Position numbers and translations under genes: made by a program. Of a DNA stretch of 64,000 bases, positions 34,038 through 41,574 are shown one piece after another (position 1 is the first letter of the stretch; each line of letters opens with the position of its first letter). The notes below the pieces were generated by a model. The model had not been told where the DNA came from. It did no database searches and worked only from the letters and a program-made list of their open reading frames with translations. The DNA comes from JAPLDA01 sp043787975 (GTDB lineage: Bacteria > Bacteroidota > Bacteroidia > AKYH767-A > 2013-40CM-41-45): assembly GCA_043787975.1 (NCBI GenBank), contig JAYVUK010000071.1:62001-126000 (forward strand). Direction: 5' to 3'.

Positions 34038-34561
34038 ACCGCAGATTTTCATGATAATCATGATTTTAAAGATTTATTAAAATGCAAACAATTTATAAGT
34101 ATTCTAACATTACAGAGAAAATTATTCATGCCTATTATAAGGTGTACAATCATCTTGGTTTTGGATTTCTTGAAAAGGTGTATGAGAAAGCAATGGTCAT
34201 TGAACTTCTAAAGGAAAAATTGGTTGTTAAACCTCAACAGTCGATAAAAGTTTTTTATGAAGAAAATGAAATTGGCTTTTACCTGGCCGATATTGTGGTT
34301 AATGATTGTGTTATCATAGAAATAAAAGCAGCCGAATCCTTATGCGAAGAACACGAAGCTCAGTTACTTAATTATCTAAAGGCTTCTGAAATTGAAGTAG
34401 GGCTCTTGTTGAATTTCGGAAAGAAGGCTGAAGTAAAAAGAAAAATATTTTCTTCCGAATATAAACCGCTTGCTATTCAGAAGACATAAATAGTATGATC
34501 ATATCAAAAAACTAAAAAAGTGGATCAGAGACAATCATGATCATCATGACAATCTGCGGTC
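34037..34561. mobile_element. Hairpin element carrying a GxxExxY gene
   Basis: A left arm (34037-34067) and a right arm (34531-34561), each 31 bases, are inverted repeats matching at about 28 positions, starting GACCGCAGATT and containing TCATGAT-ATCATGATT. They enclose one GxxExxY gene. The left arm starts on the last base of the dioxygenase stop codon, and the right arm ends seven bases before the ACMSD start, so the element fills the whole gap. An empty relative is at 32550-32598. No transposase is present; mobility is inferred. Confidence 0.65.
34082..34489 (+). CDS. GxxExxY family protein, PD-(D/E)xK nuclease-like
   Basis: A 135-residue protein of the GxxExxY family; the name-giving motif is GFLEKVY at residues 28-34. 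The second conserved part, FYLADIVVNDCVIIEIKAAE, has Asp70 and Glu80-x-Lys82, the layout of PD-(D/E)xK nucleases. LLNYLKASEIEVGLLLNFG follows, with the C-terminal FSSEYKPL tail. The family's function is not established as far as I know. It has no tie to aromatic catabolism, yet it lies between two pathway genes inside a 31-base inverted repeat. All motif residues look intact, so the gene appears functional. Confidence 0.9.
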   Translation: MQTIYKYSNITEKIIHAYYKVYNHLGFGFLEKVYEKAMVIELLKEKLVVKPQQSIKVFYEENEIGFYLADIVVNDCVIIEIKAAESLCEEHEAQLLNYLKASEIEVGLLLNFGKKAEVKRKIFSSEYKPLAIQKT

Positions 34562-34568
34562 AAATCCT

Positions 34569-35579
34569 ATGCTGAAAATAGACATTCACACACACATTCT
34601 TCCTGAACACATTCCCGACTTCAAATCGAAGTTCGGTTACGGTGGATTTATTTCATTGGATCATCATAAGCCATGTTGCGCGAAGATGATGGTCGATGAT
34701 AAATTTTTTCGTGAAGTGAATGACAATAGTTGGGATGCGGAAGTCCGCATGAAAGAATGTGATCATCATCATATCGATGTACAAGTGTTGTCAACGGTTC
34801 CGGTGATGTTCAGTTATTGGGCAAAGCCAAAAGACTGTCTCGAAGTTTCCAAATTTCTGAATGATCACATTGCTGAAATAGTTCAACGGTATCCGAAACG
34901 TTTCATCGGGCTTGGAACCATTCCTCTGCAGGATACTGACCTAGCCATTGCTGAGCTGGAAAGATGCATGAAGATCGGACTGGCAGGAATACAAATCGGT
35001 TCGCATGTGAATGAATGGAATCTGAATGCTCCGGAATTATTTCCCGTGTTTGCAGCGGCAGAAAAATTGGGTGCGGCAGTTTTTGTTCATCCGTGGGAAA
35101 TGATGGGACAAGAGAAGATGCAGAAATACTGGCTTCCATGGCTGGTTGGAATGCCTGCAGAAACTTCGCGCGCAATATGCTCGATGATTTTTGGCGGCGT
35201 GTTTGAACGTTTACCGAAACTTCGTGTTGCGTTTGCTCATGGTGGTGGTTCATTTCCGTCAACCATTGGAAGAATACAACATGGATTTGATTGTCGTCCT
35301 GATTTGGTTGCAGTTGACAACAATGTTCCGCCGAAAAATTATCTCGGAAAATTTTATTTTGACTCACTCGTTCATGATGCCGACATGCTTCAGTTCCTTG
35401 TGAAGCTCGTTGGAGTCAATCGTGTAGCACTTGGTAGCGATTATCCTTTTCCACTCGGTGAAGATGTTCCGGGAAGTCTGATTGAGCGAATGGATTTTGA
35501 TGTTGCTTCAAAAGAAAGATTGCTAAGCGGTACAGCGCTTGAATGGCTTGGATTATCGAAAGAAAAATTTCTACAGTGA
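34569..35579 (+). CDS. 2-amino-3-carboxymuconate-6-semialdehyde decarboxylase
   Basis: Metal-dependent amidohydrolase-fold decarboxylase acting on the dioxygenase product in kynurenine catabolism. It is 336 residues with the zinc motif HTHILP (His7, His9), VFVHPWEM (His), FAHGGGSFPSTIGR, and GSDYPFPLGED with the metal Asp. FKSKFGYGGFISLDHH and the AKMMVDD loop are typical of ACMSD. It would pass aminomuconate semialdehyde to the dehydrogenase at 31095. It is separated from the dioxygenase gene only by the GxxExxY element. Identification is firm. Confidence 0.95.
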   Translation: MLKIDIHTHILPEHIPDFKSKFGYGGFISLDHHKPCCAKMMVDDKFFREVNDNSWDAEVRMKECDHHHIDVQVLSTVPVMFSYWAKPKDCLEVSKFLNDHIAEIVQRYPKRFIGLGTIPLQDTDLAIAELERCMKIGLAGIQIGSHVNEWNLNAPELFPVFAAAEKLGAAVFVHPWEMMGQEKMQKYWLPWLVGMPAETSRAICSMIFGGVFERLPKLRVAFAHGGGSFPSTIGRIQHGFDCRPDLVAVDNNVPPKNYLGKFYFDSLVHDADMLQFLVKLVGVNRVALGSDYPFPLGEDVPGSLIERMDFDVASKERLLSGTALEWLGLSKEKFLQ

Positions 35580-35587
35580 ATAAATTT

Positions 35588-35703
35588 TGAAACCGCGGAG
35601 AACGCAGAGTATTCGCAGAGGTTCGCAAAGAAAAAGCGGTAAGAAATTATCTGGAAGAAACTCCGCGCATCTTTGCGCCTTCTTAGCGTCCTCTGCGGTT
35701 TCA
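35588..35703. repeat. Inverted repeat with CGCAGAG-type words
   Basis: TGAAACCGCGGAGAACGC (35588-35605) and GCGTCCTCTGCGGTTTCA (35686-35703) are inverted with two mismatches. Inner segments GTTCGCAAAG and CTTTGCG add further pairing. The gap between ACMSD and DUF1223 holds nothing else. A partial piece with the same words (GGACGCAGAG, CGCAAAG, CGCAGAG) lies at about 24454-24487. Confidence 0.7.
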
Positions 35704-35752
35704 TTTTTTAATTGCAACTCAGGCGATATGTTTCTCGTTTAAAATCGAATAA

Positions 35753-36523
35753 ATGAAAAATTTTCTAAAAATATTTTCTGTCGCAACTTTGTTTTTCAAG
35801 GCAAATTTTCTGTTTGCTCAAACTGCGTCGCAACCATTTGCCGTGGTTGAACTATTTTCTTCTGAAGGTTGCAGTTCCTGTCCACCTGCCGAAAAATTAT
35901 TGAGCAAGATCAGCAGCGATGCAAAAGCGAATCACAAAAATATTTTCTGCCTGGAATATCATGTTGACTACTGGAATCGCGCCGGATGGAAGGATCCATT
36001 CAGCAAAAATCAGTTTACGATGCGGCAGAACAATTACTCCAGCACCTTGCATCATGCTGAAATGTACACGCCTCAAATGATCGTCAACGGAGAAGCTGAA
36101 TTTGTCGGGTCGGATGCCGGTAAAGCAAATGCAGCAATTGACAAGGCATTGAAAGCTTCTGCGAAAATGAATTTATCTGTCAGCGTTGATTCACTTTCTA
36201 ACGATTCACTGTATGTTCACTATGTATCTTCCCAGGCAGACAAAAATTTTTCACTTCACTTTGCATTGGTTGAAAGCAATCTAACGTCCAAAATCAGCAA
36301 AGGAGAAAATTCAGGAAAGACATTAACGCACAACAACATTGTAAGGATATTTTATTCTGTTGGATTAACAAATGATTCCGGTATTTCAATAATTCCTTTA
36401 AAAGGATTAACGCTGAATCAGAATTGTACGCTCATTTCTTTTGTTCAGCACAGGCAAACCATGAAAATTTTTGCCGCATCCCAAAATACGTTGGCGAGTT
36501 TTTCTAAAAAGGGCAAAGAGTAA
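35753..36523 (+). CDS. DUF1223 family thioredoxin-like exported protein
   Basis: A 256-residue protein with signal peptide IFSVATLFFKANFLFAQ and a DUF1223 domain. The thioredoxin-like motif is ELFSSEGCSSCPPAEKLLSK, then EYHVDYWNRAGWKDPFS and YTPQMIVNGEAEFVGSD, all typical of the family. Function is not known; the CSSC motif suggests redox activity outside the cytoplasm. It is convergent with the DUF5777 gene, with abutting ends and no terminator visible between. Confidence 0.88.
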   Translation: MKNFLKIFSVATLFFKANFLFAQTASQPFAVVELFSSEGCSSCPPAEKLLSKISSDAKANHKNIFCLEYHVDYWNRAGWKDPFSKNQFTMRQNNYSSTLHHAEMYTPQMIVNGEAEFVGSDAGKANAAIDKALKASAKMNLSVSVDSLSNDSLYVHYVSSQADKNFSLHFALVESNLTSKISKGENSGKTLTHNNIVRIFYSVGLTNDSGISIIPLKGLTLNQNCTLISFVQHRQTMKIFAASQNTLASFSKKGKE

Positions 36524-37444
36524 TTACAGCCTGAAAACTCTCGAAACATTAAAGCCTAAACGTATTCCGGCATTATCCCATTTTGTATTGGTACGGGGAA
36601 GGAATTGCGTTTCTGCAAGTCCGAAAGAATTTGTGAGGTGAATGGAAAAAACGTGACCACCTGTTTCCAATTCATAGCCTATACCCATGCTGTCATAAAA
36701 TTTCTGATTGGTGTACTTGTTTATCCGGTAGGAATATTCAACCGTGACGGCAGAACGTTTTGTAAACTTGTATCTCGCCAACCCGGAAACACCATATACG
36801 TCATTCTTATCCGCGAAGCTGTCAACTAAATTGTAATGAACAAACCAGCCGTTCACTTCAAGAGAAAATTTCGAACTGAATTTTTTTGCGATTAGAAGCT
36901 GATGGGCAAATGAGAGCCGGCTGGTAGCCAGCGCATATTTGTCGGAACCATCACTGAGAGTAACATTTTCCGCAGTGTAATAACCGCCTGTAAAAAGTGT
37001 AACACTCATTGGCATTTTATTATCGTCAGTTTGTCTTAGCAAACGATATTTCAGAAAACCGTCAAGTAATTTTCTCATGGACCCGTCAGCCGAATATCCG
37101 GCCGATGTTCTTCCGATTCCAACCATGAGTCGTCCGTCATAGCTGTATTCCAGATCAAGACGAATATTTACAGGGCCGTCTATTCCCCAGGCACCATAGG
37201 TTCCTGAATTAATATTTCCAAAGCGATGTGATATCCTGAAATCAAGTGTGCGCTTGCCAAGCGTCTCAATAGTATGCACATTAATCAGGCGCGTTGACTT
37301 GAATGTTGCCGACGTATATGTTTTAGAGCCTGATTGGTTGTCTAAAGAATCGAGCCACTGAGCAGAACTCGTCTTCGCCAGACAAATTGCAACGGAAATG
37401 ATAAACAGTAATTTTTTTTTCACAGAAATGAATTTTACTATCAC
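36524..37444 (-). CDS. DUF5777 beta-barrel protein (second locus)
   Basis: A 306-residue exported barrel-type protein, paralogous to 23560-24453. Shared blocks are RTLDFRISHRFGNINSGTYGAWG, LRQTDDNKMPMSVTLFTG and GIGYELETGGHVFSIHLTNSFG, and both end in SRVF. The signal region is KLLFIISVAICLAKTSSAQ. It lies after two cytochrome-like lipoprotein genes on the same strand with an 18-base gap. The recurring association with such lipoproteins suggests the barrel and lipoproteins act together at the outer membrane. Confidence 0.85.
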   Translation of the reverse strand: MIVKFISVKKKLLFIISVAICLAKTSSAQWLDSLDNQSGSKTYTSATFKSTRLINVHTIETLGKRTLDFRISHRFGNINSGTYGAWGIDGPVNIRLDLEYSYDGRLMVGIGRTSAGYSADGSMRKLLDGFLKYRLLRQTDDNKMPMSVTLFTGGYYTAENVTLSDGSDKYALATSRLSFAHQLLIAKKFSSKFSLEVNGWFVHYNLVDSFADKNDVYGVSGLARYKFTKRSAVTVEYSYRINKYTNQKFYDSMGIGYELETGGHVFSIHLTNSFGLAETQFLPRTNTKWDNAGIRLGFNVSRVFRL

Positions 37445-37462
37445 TTGGTTATTGAATCAAAA

Positions 37463-37885
37463 TTAATTATTCAGAGCTCCCCGATTCACCCATGCTGCTA
37501 TTTTATTAATGAGACACGGATTTAAAGAACCTCCACCCTGGGGCATAAAAAAAGCTGGCTCAACGCATTCATGTTTCAGAGAGAGTACCAAATAGCCGGT
37601 GCATGTTCCATGTCCCCCGGTAGCCTGGGCATGTACTCCATTATATGTATTCATCGGGTAAGAAGAAGCACCACTGTGACAAGAGGATTCATTCAGGCTG
37701 CAATATGAAGTCAAAATTGGTAGAATATCATTTGCATAAGTTATGGTTCCTGTTGTATCGCAAGTCTGAGTTTGTATGACCGGATGTAATTCATCCTGAT
37801 TATCATAATAGCACGAACTTAATAATGATACTACAAATAGAATCGGAACAACTCTTTTAATAACTAAGTTTAATGAAATTCTCAT
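37463..37885 (-). CDS. Cytochrome-like lipoprotein with CX6CH motif
   Basis: A 140-residue predicted lipoprotein with lipobox ending at Cys25 (SLLSSC). The heme-like motif is ILTSYCSLNESSCHSG: Cys62, six residues, Cys69-His70. It ends with FFMPQGGGSLNPCLINKIAAWVNRGALNN, close to the 22639 protein, including a possible Met ligand. Spacing differs from CXXCH. It sits between a second lipoprotein of this kind and a DUF5777 gene in one unit. Whether heme is bound is unknown. Confidence 0.7.
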   Translation of the reverse strand: MRISLNLVIKRVVPILFVVSLLSSCYYDNQDELHPVIQTQTCDTTGTITYANDILPILTSYCSLNESSCHSGASSYPMNTYNGVHAQATGGHGTCTGYLVLSLKHECVEPAFFMPQGGGSLNPCLINKIAAWVNRGALNN

Positions 37886-37894
37886 ATTTAATAA

Positions 37895-38272
37895 TTAATT
37901 ATTTTTTGCCCCCTGTTCTATCCAAACATAAATCAATTTAATTTCATTCTCATTTAAAATGCGTTTCGGAGATGGCGGCATCAGGTTTCCTGACTTCCCC
38001 ACAATTCTTTGATACAATTGACTGTTGCGTGCGTCTCCCTGGTTCACACTTCGCATCACATCATCATAGGTTACTAACGGGTTTGGTTGATCGCTTCCTG
38101 CAGAATGACAACCACTTTCGGTGCAATTTCCAACGATGATTGCTTGCACATCAAATTTGAAACTTATTTCAGGTGATTCAGGAACTACAACATCATGTCT
38201 GCATGACGAGAGGAATGCCATGAAGCATACTAAGAGTGGTAAAAATTTCATACTTGCTTTCATAAAATACAT
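37895..38272 (-). CDS. Cytochrome-like lipoprotein with CX4CH motif
   Basis: A 125-residue predicted lipoprotein with lipobox FLSSC (Cys24). The heme-like motif is AIIVGNCTESGCHSAG: Cys50, four residues, Cys55-His56. A later GNLMPPSPKRILNENEIKLI gives a possible Met ligand, and the end VWIEQGAKNN matches the paralogues. The start could be the first ATG or one at codon 4 or 8. It is ten bases upstream of the CX6CH lipoprotein gene and belongs to the same unit. Confidence 0.7.
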   Translation of the reverse strand: MYFMKASMKFLPLLVCFMAFLSSCRHDVVVPESPEISFKFDVQAIIVGNCTESGCHSAGSDQPNPLVTYDDVMRSVNQGDARNSQLYQRIVGKSGNLMPPSPKRILNENEIKLIYVWIEQGAKNN

Positions 38273-38337
38273 ACGTAAAAAATTATTCCACTCTTATGTC
38301 AACAAATAAATTGCAAAAAAAGGGTTATCAAAAAAAT

Positions 38338-39276
38338 TTATCGCTGAACGAGAATTCGCTTGACCTGTTTGTTGGTTTCTGTTGAGATTTCCAAAAAATA
38401 AATTCCATTGTTCAGGATGAACGGGAGTGTCAGATTGCTTTCATTATCACCGGACGATTTAGTTCCGGAAAATAGCAAAGCACACATTTTTCCGGTTACA
38501 TCAAATAGTTTGATATCTGTTTTCCCGGAATGATCTATTTTATAATTTAAATTAATGTGATCGGAGGCAGGAATTGGATAAACCGAAAATGAAGAAGCAT
38601 CGGTAAAATTAAGATCACCGATACCGGCCGGTATTACCAATTCAGTTATGACAATATGGATCTTATTCCACTTGTCTGCTGTTGTGTTGGTGTCGTCATT
38701 ATTCACAGCATTCAAAGCTGCCCAAAAAGAAATGGTACCCGTTCCTGCCGCCGGAGCCGTCCATGTAAATGTTTTGCTATAGGTGGTACCAGTACCTCCG
38801 GTTCCTGTAGTCGGTGAAAGAGCACTGCCATTTTCTACCACCTTTACAACAAAATTGCCGGCTTGCGGATTGGCAATGTGAGTTCCGGTTGGTAACGGTG
38901 TTGTCCAGGTTCCTTTATTAGTAGGGGTTGTTACTGCCGCTGACCCTAGTATACAACCAATCTGGAATCCAAATCGGGGAAGATTAAATGCGCTGTTATT
39001 GGTTCCTGTTATCTTTACAGTATAAAGACCGCCTCCAACATAATGAGTTGTAGGAACCCCCGCAGAATCCAGTTCGAGAGCAACATTAATGGCAGCGGTT
39101 GCTGAAGAAGAGTTTCCATGGCAACCGTTCGTATTATAGCATCCTGCCGGATTGCCAAGCCCGGTTTCCGCTCCGGTACAATCCCATCCATGTGTTCCGG
39201 GACCGTCCTTATAACTACAGACCATTAAATAAATGAAGCCGGCAATCAGGGTAAGAACAATAGATTTTATTTTCAT
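38338..39276 (-). CDS. Choice-of-anchor V-type protein with T9SS sorting domain
   Basis: A 312-residue secreted protein. After the signal peptide it has Cys33 and GNPAGCYNTNGCHGNSS (Cys46, five residues, Cys52-His53), where related proteins carry a cytochrome-like CXXCH. A reeler-like domain follows (ALELDSAGVPTTHYVGGGLYTVKITGT, FGFQIGCILG, ISFWAALNAVNNDDTNTTADKWNK). The C-terminal 80 residues are a type IX sorting domain (FSVYPIPASDHINLNY, IKLFDVTGK, GIYFLEI). It is likely surface-attached. It opens the minus-strand unit with the two cytochrome-like lipoproteins. Confidence 0.8.
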   Translation of the reverse strand: MKIKSIVLTLIAGFIYLMVCSYKDGPGTHGWDCTGAETGLGNPAGCYNTNGCHGNSSSATAAINVALELDSAGVPTTHYVGGGLYTVKITGTNNSAFNLPRFGFQIGCILGSAAVTTPTNKGTWTTPLPTGTHIANPQAGNFVVKVVENGSALSPTTGTGGTGTTYSKTFTWTAPAAGTGTISFWAALNAVNNDDTNTTADKWNKIHIVITELVIPAGIGDLNFTDASSFSVYPIPASDHINLNYKIDHSGKTDIKLFDVTGKMCALLFSGTKSSGDNESNLTLPFILNNGIYFLEISTETNKQVKRILVQR

Positions 39277-39298
39277 TTTGGGTTTTTGCTATGAGAAT

Positions 39299-39306
39299 CA
39301 AAATTA
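39299..39306 (-). promoter_or_regulatory. Promoter -7 box upstream of the choice-of-anchor V gene
   Basis: The minus strand reads TAATTTTG, matching TAnnTTTG, 22 bases before the ATG at 39276. No clear -33 box. Confidence 0.45.
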
Positions 39307-39363
39307 TGAGGGACTAAAAGTATTAAAAGAATATTGTATAGTAACTGAAAAATTAGGACTTTT

Positions 39364-39392
39364 TTGAGTATCATTGAAATCTTCCATCTTTG
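39364..39392 (+). promoter_or_regulatory. Promoter of the response regulator
   Basis: TTG at 39364-39366 is followed after 18 bases by CATCTTTG at 39385-39392, a one-base variant of TAnnTTTG. The ATG at 39417 is 24 bases further. Confidence 0.5.
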
Positions 39393-39416
39393 CGCAATCA
39401 CTAAATGTAACATCAA

Positions 39417-40097
39417 ATGAAGGTATTGGTAATAGAAGACGAACAAGACTTGCTTAACTCTATCGTTGAGTATTTAAAAAAATCGGCATGCGACTGCGAG
39501 ACGGCGCATAATTTTAAAACAGCCATCGAAAAAATTACCGCCAACACTTATGATTGCATCGTAGTGGACATCGGTTTGCCCGACGGTGACGGATTAAAAG
39601 TGATTGAAATATTGAAACAGGATAAAGCAGAAACAGGTGTTGTGATTGTTTCAGCAAAAAATTCGTTGGATGATAAGTTGAAAGGACTCAACATCGGAGC
39701 AGATGATTACATCACAAAACCATTTCACCTGTCAGAACTTTCGGCGCGCATCAAATCGGTGATTCGCAGAAGAATGGTTGAAGGTGGAAAAAAGGAAATT
39801 GTTTTTAATGAACTCCGGATTATTCCGGATGAAATGGTGGTGTATGTAAATGATCAGCTGATCAGCCTCACCCGTACAGAACATCAACTACTACTCTTTT
39901 TTGTTTCGAATCCGAGCAAGGTACTCACCAAAGAATCCATCGCAGAACATCTGTGGGGAGATCATTCCGATTTGGCTGACTCGTATGATTTTATTTACAG
40001 TCACATTAAAAACCTCCGGAAAAAAATTATGGAGAAGGGTGGAGCAGATTATGTAAAGTCAGTGTATGGTGTGGGTTATAAGATGAATGCAGAGTGA
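39417..40097 (+). CDS. OmpR-family response regulator
   Basis: A 226-residue transcription factor with a receiver domain (1-120) and a winged-helix DNA-binding domain. The phosphorylated aspartate is in CIVVDIGLPDGDGL, the acidic pocket is IEDEQD, and the lysine is in GADDYITKPF. The effector has LTRTEHQLLLFFVSNPSKVLTKESIAEHLWG and VKSVYGVGYKM. Its partner is the histidine kinase 150 bases downstream. The regulated genes are unknown. Confidence 0.93.
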   Translation: MKVLVIEDEQDLLNSIVEYLKKSACDCETAHNFKTAIEKITANTYDCIVVDIGLPDGDGLKVIEILKQDKAETGVVIVSAKNSLDDKLKGLNIGADDYITKPFHLSELSARIKSVIRRRMVEGGKKEIVFNELRIIPDEMVVYVNDQLISLTRTEHQLLLFFVSNPSKVLTKESIAEHLWGDHSDLADSYDFIYSHIKNLRKKIMEKGGADYVKSVYGVGYKMNAE

Positions 40098-40247
40098 GAT
40101 AACGCTCACCGGGGTTTCAAAACTTTTTTCCGGGGATCACCGAAGTAAACATCTTTTATGAAAATTTGCATGATCGAACATGTAAATCGAAATGTATAGA
40201 TAGTATGTACATTCCATCTGCCGTTTGATAAACAAAATTAGGTACAG

Positions 40248-41519
40248 GTGAAACTTCTGAATAAAACAAACGAGTATTACATCGCTGTTGCGATCGCTAT
40301 TTTGTTTATCGGAAGCTTTGTGATCGCCAACCGGATTCTTTCACTCGTAAATAAGGAATTGAACGAGCGTCTTGGCAATGAAAAATCAGCGGTCGAACTT
40401 CAGATTGCCAATCAACCGGAACTGGCAAGATCAGGAATTGTTCTCGGTGATCGTATTGAAATTTATCCTGTAGAAAAGTTTACAACGACATCGGTTGAAT
40501 TGAAGGACACCGGAAGATACGATCCATATTCAGAAAAGATGGTTCCCTATCGGCAATTGTCGTATGAGAAGTTGATCAATACAAAGGTCTATAGGATTAA
40601 AATTCTGAAGCGTCTTCCGGAGATGCTGGACCTTTTTCAGGGACTTGCAATTACGATCATACTCACAGCCATCGATGTCATCTTCTGTTTTTATTTTTTG
40701 AACCGGTGGTTCTCGCGTAAAGTGTGGGCGCCTTTTTATGGTGCAATCAATAAGCTCAAAGCATTTGATCTGAACAACCGCACACAATTGGTTTTCAGGA
40801 AATCCAACATCGATGAATTCAATGATCTCAACGAAGAGTTGACAAAGCTTACGGACAGGATTGTACACGATTATCACAACCTGAAAGAGTTTACTGAAAA
40901 TGCTTCGCACGAGATTCAGACTCCGCTTGCCATCATCCGTTCACGGCTGGAGTTGATGTTGCAATCCGATTTGCTCAATGGTGAGCATGTACAAAATATC
41001 CAGATCGCGATGGAAGCCGTTCATCGTCTTTCCAAGTTGAACAAGGAATTAATCCTGTTAACGCGCATTGAGAACCGGCAGTTTGCAGAGAGTGAAACAT
41101 TCGTTTTGAATGATTTAATCTCAACGCAAATTGAACACCTCGAAGCGTTCATCACTCCGAAAAATATCAGGGTTGATAAACGGATGTTTGTCTCAACGAA
41201 TGTCACGATGAACCGCAACCTGGCAGATATACTCATCTCTAATCTTCTTACCAATGCAATCAAATACAATCACGATGGTGGGAAAATAGTGGTCGAATTG
41301 AATGAACATTATTTGATTATTTCCAACTCGGGGGAACAACTGAAAATAGATTCTGATAAAATATTTGAGCGCTTTTTGAAAGACAAGCAATCAGAATCGC
41401 TCGGTCTTGGTCTAGCCATCGTTAAAAAGATATGTGATTTTCATGGCTTCTCCATTGAATATTCTTATTTGACGCACGATAAAATGCATTCATTCATCGT
41501 TCAGCTAAACACTGCCTGA
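40248..41519 (+). CDS. Membrane sensor histidine kinase
   Basis: A 423-residue kinase with two transmembrane helices (AVAIAILFIGSFVIANRIL near 13-31 and GLAITIILTAIDVIFCFYFL near 132-151) around a short periplasmic loop. The phospho-acceptor is in ENASHEIQTPLAIIRSRLE, the N box is LISNLLTNAIKYNHDGG, and the G box is ESLGLGLAIVKKICDFHG. It starts at GTG 40248. It forms a pair with the upstream response regulator. The signal sensed cannot be told. Confidence 0.92.
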   Translation: MKLLNKTNEYYIAVAIAILFIGSFVIANRILSLVNKELNERLGNEKSAVELQIANQPELARSGIVLGDRIEIYPVEKFTTTSVELKDTGRYDPYSEKMVPYRQLSYEKLINTKVYRIKILKRLPEMLDLFQGLAITIILTAIDVIFCFYFLNRWFSRKVWAPFYGAINKLKAFDLNNRTQLVFRKSNIDEFNDLNEELTKLTDRIVHDYHNLKEFTENASHEIQTPLAIIRSRLELMLQSDLLNGEHVQNIQIAMEAVHRLSKLNKELILLTRIENRQFAESETFVLNDLISTQIEHLEAFITPKNIRVDKRMFVSTNVTMNRNLADILISNLLTNAIKYNHDGGKIVVELNEHYLIISNSGEQLKIDSDKIFERFLKDKQSESLGLGLAIVKKICDFHGFSIEYSYLTHDKMHSFIVQLNTA

Positions 41520-41544
41520 ATGCAAAGTTCCTCCTGAAAAATCG

Positions 41545-41552
41545 TATCTTTG
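41545..41552 (+). promoter_or_regulatory. Promoter -7 box of purF
   Basis: TATCTTTG matches TAnnTTTG, 22 bases before the ATG at 41575, inside the 55-base gap after the kinase gene. Confidence 0.6.
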
Positions 41553-41574
41553 TGCCTCAATTCAGAGATCACCA

